A stretch of 64,000 nt of DNA from Corynebacterium sp. NML130628 (GCF_001875665.1 NZ_MLAL01000016.1:186001-250000); one strand, 5' to 3'. Counted from the first letter of the stretch, positions 27,505 through 36,526 are shown. The notes: generated from the letters alone by a model not told the origin. Numbers and translations are program-made.

Positions 27505-29025
27505 ATGAATTCGAAATCAACCCCGTCCGATTCGCATGAGGCACTGCTGAACGAAGCGTTTCGCCATAACGCTTCGACACGCGATGACGGCACCGCGCCA
27601 ACAGATTCAACGACGCCAACTCCGGGCGCGTTGGAGCTCGAGGAACGCAACGCGTTCCGCCGGGTGAACACGACAACCGAGTTGCGCAACGAGGACCGTG
27701 AAGATATTTATGAGGTCGAGTATCGAAAGTTGCGCCTCGAGCGTGTGATCCTCGTCGGGGCGTGGACTGAGGGTTCAACCGCTGAAATGGAAGCAAACAT
27801 GCGCGAACTTGCAGCTCTGGCAGAAACTGCAGGTGCCGAGGTCGTCGACATGCTCTACCAAAAACGCGACAAGCCGGATCCAGGAACATACATTGGCTCA
27901 GGCAAAGTCAAGGAGCTACGCGAAATTGTCGACGCAAGCGATGCTGACACCGTCGTATTTGATGGTGAGCTTTCCCCAGGTCAGATGGTGGCCCTGGAGG
28001 AAGCGTTGAATTCGAAGGTGATCGACCGCACCATGCTTATCCTGGATATCTTCGCGCAGCACGCGAAAAGCAAGGAAGGTAAGGCACAGGTCAGCCTCGC
28101 GCAGATGGAATACCTTTACACACGGACTCGTGGATGGGGCGGCAACTTGTCGCGCCAGGCTGGTGGTCGGGCCGGATCTAATGGTGGCGTGGGCTTGCGT
28201 GGCCCAGGTGAAACCAGGATTGAGGCCGATCGTCGCAGGCTGCGGTCTGAAATGGCGAAGCTGCGTCATCAATTGGCGGACATGGAAACCGTCCGTCGGA
28301 TAAAGCGCGCAAAGCGGCAGAGCTCTACGACTCCCAAGATCGCCATCGCGGGTTACACCAACGCAGGGAAGTCATCGCTCATTAACGCGATGACGGACGC
28401 TGGTGTCCTGGTTGAGGATGCGCTGTTTGCAACCCTGGACCCCTCTACGCGGCGCGCGACGTTGGCTGACGGGCGGAATGTTGTGCTCACGGACACGGTC
28501 GGGTTTGTGCGCCACTTGCCGACGCAGCTGGTGGAAGCGTTCAAATCAACTTTGGAAGAAGTAAGCAACGCCGACTTGTTGTTGCATGTTGTTGATGGAG
28601 CAGACGAGTTCCCGCTGAAACAGATCGCCGCTGTCAGCGAGGTTCTGGCGGAGATCACGCGCGACCAGGCAACAGAGTTGCCGCCGGAGATTGTCGTCGT
28701 CAACAAAATTGATGCTGCTGACCCAGTGGTGTTAGCAGAGCTTCGCCATGTATTTGACGCGACTGGTAGGGAAGCAGTGTTCGTCTCAGCGCTGACAGGC
28801 GAAGGAATTGCCGAGCTTGAGGGCAAAATTGAGATGTTCCTAAACACACTCGATGAACACGTGGTCATGCTGATCCCATATACGCGAGGCGATGTCGTGT
28901 CTCTCGTACACGAGCACGGAACGATTCGTTCTGAAAAATACGAAACTGACGGCACCAGAATCGATGTTCGCTTACCACGAGTTCTGGCCCGCCAGTATGA
29001 GGAGTTTATCCAGCAAGTGTATTAA
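27505..29025 (+). CDS. hflX: GTPase HflX
   Basis: Ribosome-associated GTPase that splits or rescues stalled ribosomes, often under stress. The N-terminal HflX domain includes KPDPGTYIGSGKVKEL, then a helical linker, GGNLSRQAGG and GLRGPGETRIEADRRR. The G domain has G1 GYTNAGKSS near residue 282, G3 DTVGF and G4 NKID. The C-terminus is a small alpha/beta domain. The first ~65 residues are a polar extension. I prefer ATG 27505 (506 residues); TTG 27493 is also in frame and no RBS separates them. Confidence 0.93.
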   Translation: MNSKSTPSDSHEALLNEAFRHNASTRDDGTAPTDSTTPTPGALELEERNAFRRVNTTTELRNEDREDIYEVEYRKLRLERVILVGAWTEGSTAEMEANMRELAALAETAGAEVVDMLYQKRDKPDPGTYIGSGKVKELREIVDASDADTVVFDGELSPGQMVALEEALNSKVIDRTMLILDIFAQHAKSKEGKAQVSLAQMEYLYTRTRGWGGNLSRQAGGRAGSNGGVGLRGPGETRIEADRRRLRSEMAKLRHQLADMETVRRIKRAKRQSSTTPKIAIAGYTNAGKSSLINAMTDAGVLVEDALFATLDPSTRRATLADGRNVVLTDTVGFVRHLPTQLVEAFKSTLEEVSNADLLLHVVDGADEFPLKQIAAVSEVLAEITRDQATELPPEIVVVNKIDAADPVVLAELRHVFDATGREAVFVSALTGEGIAELEGKIEMFLNTLDEHVVMLIPYTRGDVVSLVHEHGTIRSEKYETDGTRIDVRLPRVLARQYEEFIQQVY

Positions 29026-29030
29026 CCGCA

Positions 29031-29066
29031 CCTGCTGGAGGGAGAGGAGAGCTTAGCTCCAGTAGG
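29031..29066. terminator. Hairpin between convergent hflX and nagB
   Basis: CCTGCTGGAG (29031-29040) pairs with CTCCAGTAGG (29057-29066) with one mismatch and a 16-base loop. It overlaps the last codons of nagB. No U-tract. Confidence 0.4.
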
Positions 29067-29814
29067 CGTCGATCTCCTTGTAAAACTCGACATCACCCAG
29101 ACCAGCAGCTGCATCCTCATCCAGCAGCACACACACGTCGTTATGCATCTGAAGCGATGATGCGGGGCAGAAGGAGCTTAGTGGGCCTTCGATCATCGCC
29201 TGCACGGCTTCGGCCTTTGCCGCGCCCGTTGCGATGATGATGATTTTCTTCGCCTCGAGAATGGTCCCGATGCCCTGCGTCATTGCTTGGCGCGGTACTT
29301 CGTTTTCCGAATCGAAAAAGCGAGCGTTGTCGGCAATAGTGCGTGGGCGAAGATCAATGAGCCTGGTGCGGGAGCTCAGCGAGCTCGTCGGCTCGTTAAA
29401 CGCAATGTGTCCGTTTGCGCCGATCCCGAGCAGCTGAATATCGACGCCACCGGCGTCTTTGATCATCGTCTCATACGCCGCCGCTTCCTCTGCGGGGTTT
29501 GCTGCCGTGCTGCTCAGTGAGTGAACAGCTGCGTCGTCAATGTCGATTGAGGCGGTCAACTCGCGACGGATCGTAGACCAGTAGGACTGCTCGTGTTGCT
29601 GATCGATCCCGTAGTACTCGTCGAGAAGGAAAGCATCACAGTTGGCGAAGCTTAAGCCTTCTTCGCGGTGCTTGCGGATCAAAGCCTGATACGTCGGGCT
29701 CGGCGTCGAACCTGTCGCAAGCCCAAGTGTTGCACCCTGCTTGACGAATGGTTCGATCATGTCTGCAGCGAAATCACCGATTTCGTCAGCCGTGCGGCGA
29801 ATGAAAATCTCCAT
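29053..29814 (-). CDS. nagB: Glucosamine-6-phosphate deaminase
   Basis: Converts glucosamine-6-phosphate to fructose-6-phosphate and ammonia. The 253 residues contain ATGSTPSPTYQALI, the catalytic Asp in FLLDEYYGID, and GANGHIAFNEP with the catalytic His. The start is ATG 29814 (MEIFIRRTADEIG), confirmed by a -10 hexamer 7 bases upstream. No nagA or sugar transporter is adjacent; instead it is divergent from a uracil permease, so it stands apart from a full amino-sugar operon. Confidence 0.94.
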   Translation of the reverse strand: MEIFIRRTADEIGDFAADMIEPFVKQGATLGLATGSTPSPTYQALIRKHREEGLSFANCDAFLLDEYYGIDQQHEQSYWSTIRRELTASIDIDDAAVHSLSSTAANPAEEAAAYETMIKDAGGVDIQLLGIGANGHIAFNEPTSSLSSRTRLIDLRPRTIADNARFFDSENEVPRQAMTQGIGTILEAKKIIIIATGAAKAEAVQAMIEGPLSSFCPASSLQMHNDVCVLLDEDAAAGLGDVEFYKEIDAYWS

Positions 29815-29821
29815 GAGGAAT

Positions 29822-29827
29822 ACGCTA
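29822..29827 (-). promoter_or_regulatory. -10 box of nagB (leaderless)
   Basis: TAGCGT on the minus strand ends 7 bases before ATG 29814. Confidence 0.55.
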
Positions 29828-29864
29828 CTTTGCCTAATTCGCTTTCGGCAATTATCTAGCGACA

Positions 29865-29870
29865 TAATAT
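29865..29870 (+). promoter_or_regulatory. -10 box of the uracil permease gene (leaderless GTG)
   Basis: TAATAT ends 6 bases before GTG 29877. The 62-base gap with nagB contains both divergent promoters. Confidence 0.55.
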
Positions 29871-29876
29871 GAGCCT

Positions 29877-31169
29877 GTGAGTAAAACTATTGGATGGACC
29901 TTGCATGGTGACGGGCGTCGCGTTCTGCCCGGCGCAGTAGTCGCCCCCGATGAACGCCTTTCTTGGCCTCGAACGATCGGCATCGGCATGCAGCATGTCG
30001 TAGCGATGTTCGGAGCTACGTTGCTAGTACCCACTTTGACCGGGTTCCCCGTAAACACGACACTGCTGTTTTCAGGACTGGGAACCATCATCTTCCTGCT
30101 GATTACCAGGAACAAACTGCCCAGCTACCTTGGCTCGTCATTCGCGTTCATCGCTCCGCTGTCTGCCTCATCCCAGTACGGGATCGGCTCCCAGCTGGGT
30201 GGTGTGTTCATCACGGGTCTGTTGTTGATCGCTGTTGGCTTCATCGTTCAGCTTGCAGGCAAGAAAGTTATCGACGCCGTCATGCCCCCAACGGTCACTG
30301 GCGCCATCGTCGCCCTGATCGGTTTCAACCTTGCACCAACCGCGGTCTCCAACGTGGAGACCCAGCCGGGCGTCGCGTTTGTCACGCTTGGAACGATTGC
30401 ATTGCTCACAGTGGCTGCGCGAGGGATGCTCTCGCGCCTGAGCATCTTGATCGGCGTTATCGTCGGGTGGATGTTCGCGGCACTGACTGGCGGGCTGTCG
30501 GAAGATGCTCTAGACACCATTGGGGCAAGTCCATGGATCGGCCTGCCGCAGTTCCACACACCGGAGTTCCACCTCTCGGCGATCCTCGTGACGCTCCCGG
30601 TCATCGTTGTACTGATCGCGGAAAACATCGGCCATGTGAAAGCCGTGTCTGAGATGACTCAGCGCGACTTGGACCCTTACCAGGGCCGAGCCTTAATCGG
30701 CGACGGCATCGCGACGACGCTTGCCGGCGGATTTGGTGGTTCGGGCACAACGACCTACGCCGAGAACATCGGCGTGATGGCGGCGACGAAGGTCTATTCG
30801 ACGGCCGCGTACTGGGTTGCATCGTGCTTTGCGATTATTTTGGCGTTCATCCCGAAGTTCGGTGCCGTTATCTTCACCATCCCAGCAGGTGTCCTCGGAG
30901 GAGCATGCTTGGTGCTCTACGGTCTGATCGGGATGCTGGGGGTTCGCATTTGGCAGGACAATAAGGTTGACTTCACAAACCCGGTGAACCTGACTGTCGC
31001 CGCCGTGGCACTCATCGTCGGCATCGGCAATCTGTCGTTTACGATCGGCCAGGTTACGCTTGAGGGCATCGCGTTAGGCTCGGTTGGGATCATCGTTTTT
31101 TACCCGTTGCTGAAGTGGATTTATAACACCGTCGGCGAGGGACAGTTCAATATCTCGTCTAGGAAGTAA
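29877..31169 (+). CDS. Uracil permease (NCS2 family)
   Basis: Proton-coupled nucleobase transporter of 430 residues with 12-14 membrane helices. The NCS2 signatures AENIGHVKAV and GGFGGSGTTTYAENIGVMAATKV are characteristic of UraA-type uracil transporters rather than xanthine/urate ones. The start GTG 29877 fits the leaderless promoter. A strong bidirectional terminator follows. Uracil is the likely substrate by motif; it has not been tested here. Confidence 0.88.
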   Translation: MSKTIGWTLHGDGRRVLPGAVVAPDERLSWPRTIGIGMQHVVAMFGATLLVPTLTGFPVNTTLLFSGLGTIIFLLITRNKLPSYLGSSFAFIAPLSASSQYGIGSQLGGVFITGLLLIAVGFIVQLAGKKVIDAVMPPTVTGAIVALIGFNLAPTAVSNVETQPGVAFVTLGTIALLTVAARGMLSRLSILIGVIVGWMFAALTGGLSEDALDTIGASPWIGLPQFHTPEFHLSAILVTLPVIVVLIAENIGHVKAVSEMTQRDLDPYQGRALIGDGIATTLAGGFGGSGTTTYAENIGVMAATKVYSTAAYWVASCFAIILAFIPKFGAVIFTIPAGVLGGACLVLYGLIGMLGVRIWQDNKVDFTNPVNLTVAAVALIVGIGNLSFTIGQVTLEGIALGSVGIIVFYPLLKWIYNTVGEGQFNISSRK

Positions 31170-31177
31170 AACGACAA

Positions 31178-31219
31178 CGAAAAGCCCGAGCACTCAAGGT
31201 GGAGTGCTCGGGCTTTTCG
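31178..31219. terminator. Bidirectional terminator between uracil permease and ptsH
   Basis: A perfect 18-base stem (CGAAAAGCCCGAGCACTC / GAGTGCTCGGGCTTTTCG) with a 6-base loop. The A/T runs at the outer ends serve both convergent genes. Confidence 0.93.
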
Positions 31220-31230
31220 TATTGCGATAT

Positions 31231-31500
31231 TTACTCTTCGTCGAGGTTCTTCTCGATCAGCGCGGCGATCTTCTCAACAGCGTCGCTGTTGTCCGAGGTA
31301 ACGGTGACTTCGTCGCCAAATTCAGCGCCCATCGCCATGATCATCAGCGAGGAAGCCGCGTCAGTCTCTTCCTCATCTTCATCACCGACGAGGGTCAGGA
31401 TGATCTCGTCATCGTATTCGCCTGCTGCGTCGGAAATAATGGTAGCTGGACGTGCATGCAGTCCAACGGTGGATCCAACTTTCACTGTCTTTGAAGCCAT
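31231..31500 (-). CDS. ptsH: PTS phosphocarrier protein HPr
   Basis: Carries phosphate from enzyme I to sugar-specific EII proteins. The 89 residues have the phospho-histidine His15 in VGLHARPA. The SSLMIMAMGAEFGDEV region corresponds to the Ser46 area of Gram-positive HPr, though actinobacterial HPr is usually not regulated by HPr kinase. ATG 31500 has RBS AAAGGA 8 bases upstream. It lies downstream of ptsF with a 67-base gap, consistent with the corynebacterial fruK-ptsF-ptsH block. Confidence 0.95.
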   Translation of the reverse strand: MASKTVKVGSTVGLHARPATIISDAAGEYDDEIILTLVGDEDEEETDAASSLMIMAMGAEFGDEVTVTSDNSDAVEKIAALIEKNLDEE

Positions 31501-31567
31501 GTGCTTCATCCTTTCTGTTCTGAAAGCGTTTATCGAGTTACCGTATTCAGTTTAGGTTCCTATGTCC

Positions 31568-33631
31568 TTAGTTCGCCACCGCTGCAGATTCTGCTTGTGC
31601 GGAGGCTTCAGCCGCAGCCTTCTGGATCTCTTCGTTCGGCCAGAACTGCTTAGCGAGGATAACCGCCAGCGTTGCCACGGCCACACCAGCAATCAGCGCA
31701 ACAAACAATCCCCACCAAGGATCGTAGGCGAAGAGGACGAAGAGTCCGCCGTGTGGAGCCTGCACACCAACATTGAGCGCCATGCTAACCGCGCCGGCCA
31801 CAGCACCACCGAGCATCATCGAAGGGATCACACGGAATGGGTCGGCTGCCGCAAACGGGATAGCACCCTCGCTGACAAAGGACAGACCAAGAAGCCATGC
31901 GGACTTGCCGTTCTCTTGCTCGGCCGGAGTAAACAATCCCTTACGCAAGAACGTTGCGATCGAGAGAGCGATCGGCGGAACCATACCGGCAATCATGACT
32001 GCCGCCATGATTTGGAAACTTGCCTCCGTACCAGCAGACAGGCCTGCGGTGCCGAATAGGTACGCGGCCTTGTTCACTGGGCCACCAAGGTCGAAGCACA
32101 TCATGAGACCGATGATGACGCCCAGCAGGACAGCGGAGGATCCACTCATCGATTCAAGCCAGCCCTGCAGGCTCAGCATAAGCGATTCGAGCGGGCGCCC
32201 CAGCAGCAAGAACATAATGAGGCCGATAGTGAGAGAGGTCAACAGCGGAATGATGACCACTGGCATCAGGGAACCAAGCCAGCGTGGCACTTTCCATGTT
32301 TGAATCCAGTACGCGATGAAGCCAGCCAGCAGACCTGTGACAAGGCCACCAATAAAGCCTGCACCGACCATGACCGAGATTGCGCCGCCGATAAAACCAG
32401 GTGCGATACCTGGGCGTCCCGCCAGACCATAGCCGATGTAGCCGGAGAGAGCAGCAACGACGAATCCCATGCCCATCTGGCCCGTAGCGAACATCACAGC
32501 GCCGAGATACAGCAGCCAGCCAGAGCGCTGGAACGTCATCATTTCGCCGTCGACGTCGATGCTATTACCGGGCAAATGGGTGGGGGAGAAGTTAGTGACT
32601 AGCGCTTGCCAGCCATTGGCCATGTCGTAGCCACCGAAGAGGAACCCAAGCGCGAGGAGCAGACCACCTGCTGCTACGAACGGCACCATGTAAGAGACAC
32701 CAGTCATAACAGCCTGCTGAATCTTCTTTGGCCAGCTCTCACCCGACGATGTGGAGTCTTCTCGTTGCTCCGAACCTGCGGTAGTCACTCGAGGCGCATT
32801 CGGGTCCTTCGCTGCAGCGATGGCTTCGTCGATCATCTTGTTCGGCTCATTGATGCCACGCTTTACCGGACTATCGACGACTGGTTTGCCGGCAAAACGC
32901 GCCTTGTTACGAACAGCGACATCGTGGGCGAATATAACAGCGTCAGCACTGTCAATATATGCCTGATCCAGCGGATCTCCGCCAGAGGAGCCCTGTGGCT
33001 CTACTTGGAACTCGACGTCATCGCGGGCCTGAGCCGCCTGTGTCAACGCGTCTGCTGCCATGTAGGTGTGGGCAATGCCAGTCGCACACGAGGTAACCGC
33101 GGCGATCCTGAACTTCTTCGTACCATCTGCTTGGCTCGTTGGAGCTGGAGCGGGAGTGGCCGCCTTCTTTTTCGGGGCGGCATTAACGACGCCCAGCACA
33201 GCATCGACAACGGTTTGTTCATCTTTCGCGTCGCGCAGTTGTGTGACAAAGTCACCGCGGACAAGCGCGCGAGCGAGTTTCGACAGAATCTTCAAGTGCG
33301 CCTTGCCTCCACCTTCAGGTGCGGCGATCAGGAACACTAGTTCTGCGTCACCGTCAGGTCCGGAGAAGTCGACGGGGCGCTGCAGTCTGGCAAAAACCAG
33401 AGTTGGAACTTCGACTGCCTCGGTGCGGCAGTGAGGAATCGCGACGCGACCGTTTACTCCGGTGCCAGCTTTCTGTTCGCGGGCGAAGGCGGCGTCGGCA
33501 AGCTTCGTGCTGTCGCTTGCGCGTCCAACGACCTGGGCTTGTTGTGCGAGGTGTTCAATGACCTCTTTTGGTGACGACCCGTAGTCCACATCGAGACTAA
33601 CGAGTTGTGGAGTGATGATGTTCTCACTCAT
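31568..33631 (-). CDS. ptsF: PTS fructose transporter subunit IIABC
   Basis: Imports fructose with phosphorylation to fructose-1-phosphate. The 687 residues are organised as EIIA (1-150, phospho-His67 in AIPHC), an Ala/Pro/Lys-rich linker, EIIB (170-270, phospho-Cys182 in TSCATGIAHT) and membrane EIIC from about 285 to the end. The start is ATG 33631 with RBS AGGAGT 6 bases upstream; the open frame to 33838 would lie in fruK. It forms an operon with fruK (22-base gap). Confidence 0.95.
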   Translation of the reverse strand: MSENIITPQLVSLDVDYGSSPKEVIEHLAQQAQVVGRASDSTKLADAAFAREQKAGTGVNGRVAIPHCRTEAVEVPTLVFARLQRPVDFSGPDGDAELVFLIAAPEGGGKAHLKILSKLARALVRGDFVTQLRDAKDEQTVVDAVLGVVNAAPKKKAATPAPAPTSQADGTKKFRIAAVTSCATGIAHTYMAADALTQAAQARDDVEFQVEPQGSSGGDPLDQAYIDSADAVIFAHDVAVRNKARFAGKPVVDSPVKRGINEPNKMIDEAIAAAKDPNAPRVTTAGSEQREDSTSSGESWPKKIQQAVMTGVSYMVPFVAAGGLLLALGFLFGGYDMANGWQALVTNFSPTHLPGNSIDVDGEMMTFQRSGWLLYLGAVMFATGQMGMGFVVAALSGYIGYGLAGRPGIAPGFIGGAISVMVGAGFIGGLVTGLLAGFIAYWIQTWKVPRWLGSLMPVVIIPLLTSLTIGLIMFLLLGRPLESLMLSLQGWLESMSGSSAVLLGVIIGLMMCFDLGGPVNKAAYLFGTAGLSAGTEASFQIMAAVMIAGMVPPIALSIATFLRKGLFTPAEQENGKSAWLLGLSFVSEGAIPFAAADPFRVIPSMMLGGAVAGAVSMALNVGVQAPHGGLFVLFAYDPWWGLFVALIAGVAVATLAVILAKQFWPNEEIQKAAAEASAQAESAAVAN

Positions 33632-33653
33632 GGTGGACTCCTGTTCTCTTAAG

Positions 33654-34622
33654 TTATGAATCGATTGCGATGACCTGGGTCTGTTCCAGGTTGATATCGT
33701 CAGGATTTGGGATGCCGGTGCCGGGCAGACCAGCAGCAGCTGAACCGTACGCAACTGCTGTCCGGAGGCATTGGTCAAGTGGTAAGCCCTGAGTACGGGC
33801 CATGACATAACCAGCGAGTGAACTGTCACCAGCGCCAACTGTAGATTTCACGTCGGTAGGAGGGGGTGTTGCTGCCCACGCCGAATCTTCCGTGACAAGG
33901 CAGGCCCCAGCGCCGCCAAGTGTGACGAGGATTTCCCGCACGCCTCGCTGAATAAGTGTTCTCGCGGCTTCAATCACCTCTGAGTAATCTCCATTTGAGG
34001 CGTTCGACTCGAGAGTATTGCCATCAGCCCCCACCAATTGAGCAAGCTCAAAGGCATTGGGCTTTAAAACATGAGGTGCACCGGATTCCAACTGTTGCCC
34101 GAGCTTGATGAGAGGCTCATCAGAAGTATCGACGGCCACTAGCACGCTATTGTCTAGCCGTGAGAGAAGCTCACGTGTAAGCGTCGCGTAGAGGTCTGCT
34201 GGTGCCCCACTTGGCAATGAACCAGCCATGACGACAGCCTGGCATTGATCCTTCTGTGCGTCTACAGCAGCCAGGAAACCTTGCTGAATGTTGGGGGTGT
34301 ACTGAGGGCCGGGCTCGTTGACCTTAGTCGTTGTTCCGTCTGCCTCTGTAATCGCGGTGTTAGTACGAATATTCCCCTCGACGGGAATGGTTACGATTGG
34401 AAGTCCGAGTCGGTCAGCAGCAAGCTTGAACGGGTCGTTATCGCCGCATGGAACTACCGCGAGAGTGGAGCGTCCAGCTTTTGCTGCGGCGTGGGCAACG
34501 TTGACCCCTTTGCCTCCGGCTTCGCGTGTAGCTGATATTGCCCGTGCAACTTCGCCGCGACGCAGGGTCTCAACGGAAAGCGTTGCGTCTGTGCTGGGAT
34601 TCGGAGTAAACGTCAGAATCAT
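33654..34622 (-). CDS. fruK: 1-phosphofructokinase
   Basis: Phosphorylates fructose-1-phosphate to fructose-1,6-bisphosphate. It is a PfkB-family kinase of 322 residues. Motifs are TFTPNPSTDATL at the N-terminus, GGKGVNVA, and the C-terminal anion-hole signature DVKSTVGAGDSSLAGY with the catalytic Asp. ATG 34622 has AAGGA 8 bases upstream; an in-frame ATG at 34631 lies on top of that RBS. The kinase is immediately followed by ptsF. Other PfkB sugar kinases share these motifs, but the context settles it. Confidence 0.92.
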   Translation of the reverse strand: MILTFTPNPSTDATLSVETLRRGEVARAISATREAGGKGVNVAHAAAKAGRSTLAVVPCGDNDPFKLAADRLGLPIVTIPVEGNIRTNTAITEADGTTTKVNEPGPQYTPNIQQGFLAAVDAQKDQCQAVVMAGSLPSGAPADLYATLTRELLSRLDNSVLVAVDTSDEPLIKLGQQLESGAPHVLKPNAFELAQLVGADGNTLESNASNGDYSEVIEAARTLIQRGVREILVTLGGAGACLVTEDSAWAATPPPTDVKSTVGAGDSSLAGYVMARTQGLPLDQCLRTAVAYGSAAAGLPGTGIPNPDDINLEQTQVIAIDS

Positions 34623-34720
34623 ATGGCGCATCCTTAGAGTAAATGGTGCTCTGTGGGGTAACGCCTACCGAATGTCTGTTGTGCAGCTGCAGTATCGAAA
34701 AGCGCTACTAACAACATAAT

Positions 34721-34764
34721 GCCCGATTATGTCCGATTACGCAATAGAACGGACGCAATCGGGC
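34721..34764. terminator. Long imperfect hairpin between sugR-like gene and fruK
   Basis: GCCCGATTATGTCCG (34721-34735) pairs with CGGACGCAATCGGGC (34750-34764), 13 of 15 positions, with a 14-base loop. It lies 17 bases past the stop of the regulator gene and 99 bases before fruK. It may terminate the regulator transcript, act as an attenuator before fruK-ptsF, or be a repressor dyad. No strong U-tract. Confidence 0.5.
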
Positions 34765-34780
34765 GTTTGGTTGCTTGGAT

Positions 34781-35566
34781 TTACTCTTCGGCAAGGACAA
34801 CGTCGATGCCGCGTTCACGAAGCTCGTTGACGAAGCTTTCTGGGGCATCCTTATCGGTAACGACTGCATCAATGGCATCGAGCGGGGCAAAACTCACTAG
34901 ATAGTCGTTGCCAAGTTTGGTGGAGTCGCAGAGTACAACTACCTTGCGTGCATTAGTCACCATCGAGGACTTAACCGCGGCCTCTTGCGCATCGGCGGTG
35001 GAAAGACCGTGATCGATGGTCAGCGCATTCGTGCCAATAAACGCAACGTCAGCGCGCATTAGGGCCAGCGTACGAAGCGCTGTGTCACCTACGACCGCTT
35101 GTGTAATTGCGCGAACTGTTCCTCCGAGCAGCTGAACGTCGGTTAGGCCACAGGAAGAAAGGTCCAAGGCGATGGGGAGGGAGTTGGTGACGATGGACCA
35201 ATGCTGGGCCTTCCCGGCTGCTGCGATGAGATCGGCGAGGCCGTTAATCGTCGTACCAGCGTCTAGAAAAATACCAGCGCCGGGCTCTTCCGGAAGGAAC
35301 TGCATCGCGGCACGTGCGATCGCGGACTTCGCTGTGGGGGCAGACCGAAACCGTGCATCAAGGGAAAACTCGGTGGTGAGGAAAGATTGGCTTGCAACGG
35401 CACCACCGTGAACGCGATGCACGATTCCTTCATCGTGGAGAATCGCTAGATCTCGCCGGATGGTTTCAGCAGTTACATCAAATCGTTCAGCTAGCTCGGT
35501 AACGTTCACGCGACCTTCAACTGCGGTTAGTGACGCGATCTGCCTTCTTCTCTCTTCGGCGTACAT
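34781..35566 (-). CDS. sugR: DeoR-family sugar regulator, SugR-like
   Basis: DeoR-family repressor of 261 residues with an N-terminal HTH (VNVTELAERFDVTAETIRRDLAILHDEGIVHRVHGGAV) and a sugar-phosphate-binding C-terminal domain (FLDAGTTINGLADLI, GHGLSTADAQEAA-type region). The N-terminus MYAEERRRQIASLTAVEGR and position beside lexA match corynebacterial SugR, the global repressor of PTS genes, better than FruR. The start is ATG 35566 with GGAGGAG upstream. FruR is the main alternative. Confidence 0.72.
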   Translation of the reverse strand: MYAEERRRQIASLTAVEGRVNVTELAERFDVTAETIRRDLAILHDEGIVHRVHGGAVASQSFLTTEFSLDARFRSAPTAKSAIARAAMQFLPEEPGAGIFLDAGTTINGLADLIAAAGKAQHWSIVTNSLPIALDLSSCGLTDVQLLGGTVRAITQAVVGDTALRTLALMRADVAFIGTNALTIDHGLSTADAQEAAVKSSMVTNARKVVVLCDSTKLGNDYLVSFAPLDAIDAVVTDKDAPESFVNELRERGIDVVLAEE

Positions 35567-35698
35567 AGAACTCCTCCGTGGGAACACCACGAACCAGTAA
35601 GCTTAAAATATGGGTTGCCCCTATTGTTACAAAACCGTGCGCCCGAATGTTTTTATATGTGTTTGGTCGCCCCCGGTTGGGGGCGAAAGGGGTGTGGG

Positions 35699-36382
35699 TT
35701 ACAGCGTGCGGAACACCGACACGACCTTGCCCATTATCTCGGCGTCATTACCCTGTATCGGAGAGAATGCATCGTTGTGTGGGATCAGCCAGACCCCAGA
35801 AGAGTCCTTATGGAACTCCTTGACGGTTGCCTCACCATCAATGAGGGCGGCCACGAATTCTCCTTCCTCGGCCACTTGCTGCGAGCGGATGACGACCCAG
35901 TCTCCATTCAGGATGCCTGCATCGCGCATTGATTCGCCGACGACCTGGAGCATGAAGAGCTCTCCGTTATCGAGCAACTCCTCAGGGAGCGGATAATAGT
36001 GCTCAATGTTTTCCTCTGCCAAGATTGGGGAACCGGCTGCAATCTGGCCAAGAACTGGAATCATTCGAGCGGGGGATGCGCCATCAACCTCTGTGTTCCC
36101 CCCAGATGGAACCGATCCCCCCATTGATTCGGGGAGGTGTCGGAGATCTACCGCGCGTGGCTTATTTGGGTCGCGGCGAAGAAAGCCCTTCTTCTCGAGC
36201 TCTTTCAGCTGATAGGCGACAGAGGATGTCGATTGCAGTCCGGCGGCATCGCCAATTTCGCGAATGCTTGGTGGATAGCCGCGTAGTACGACGGCATCGC
36301 GAATAACTTGGAGGATTCGTTTCTGCCGATCTGAAAGTACGCTCATGTCAAATTTGTCACTGCTGGCATTCTTGCTTGTCAT
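35699..36382 (-). CDS. lexA: LexA repressor
   Basis: SOS repressor and self-cleaving protease, 227 residues. The N-terminal winged helix includes [32 protein letters not shown]. The cleavage site is Ala116-Gly117 in IAAGSP, and the catalytic dyad is Ser151 (GESMRDAGI) and Lys188 (EATVKEFH). ATG 36382 has GAGG 5 bases upstream. It is divergent from the divS-like gene; several SOS half-sites lie between them, implying autoregulation. Confidence 0.97.
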   Translation of the reverse strand: MTSKNASSDKFDMSVLSDRQKRILQVIRDAVVLRGYPPSIREIGDAAGLQSTSSVAYQLKELEKKGFLRRDPNKPRAVDLRHLPESMGGSVPSGGNTEVDGASPARMIPVLGQIAAGSPILAEENIEHYYPLPEELLDNGELFMLQVVGESMRDAGILNGDWVVIRSQQVAEEGEFVAALIDGEATVKEFHKDSSGVWLIPHNDAFSPIQGNDAEIMGKVVSVFRTL

Positions 36383-36434
36383 AGTTCCTCACTTCAGGTC
36401 GTGACGGCTTCTTTTGTACAGAATATATCAAAGA

Positions 36435-36450
36435 GGGCAAATATGTTCGA
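36435..36450 (-). promoter_or_regulatory. SOS half-site box proximal to lexA
   Basis: On the minus strand TCGAACATATTTGCCC: perfect left half TCGAACA of the corynebacterial LexA box, with the right half matching weakly. It lies 53 bases upstream of the lexA start. Confidence 0.6.
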
Positions 36451-36492
36451 TAGTGAGGGGTGTTGTGGGGAGATGCTATGGGATGGTATAAA

Positions 36493-36508
36493 TCGAACAT
36501 AGAGTTTT
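36493..36508 (+). promoter_or_regulatory. SOS half-site, first of a tandem pair
   Basis: TCGAACATAGAGTTTT carries a perfect left half-site; the right half is degenerate. Its repeat lies 18 bases downstream. Confidence 0.45.
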
Positions 36509-36510
36509 AA

Positions 36511-36526
36511 TCGAACACATACGCTA
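36511..36526 (+). promoter_or_regulatory. SOS half-site proximal to the divS-like gene
   Basis: TCGAACACATACGCTA: perfect left half, three of seven right-half matches. With the 36493 site it forms a tandem arrangement upstream of the divergent gene. Confidence 0.5.

Noticed and set aside
32606..33340. Plus-strand 244-codon frame opposite ptsF
   Set aside because: It is antisense to the EIIA-EIIB part of ptsF, whose phospho-sites are intact; no family resemblance.
35577..35698. GGGAAC and AT-rich stretch between sugR and lexA as a new promoter
   Set aside because: No plus-strand gene follows, and the open frames there are short and antisense to lexA.
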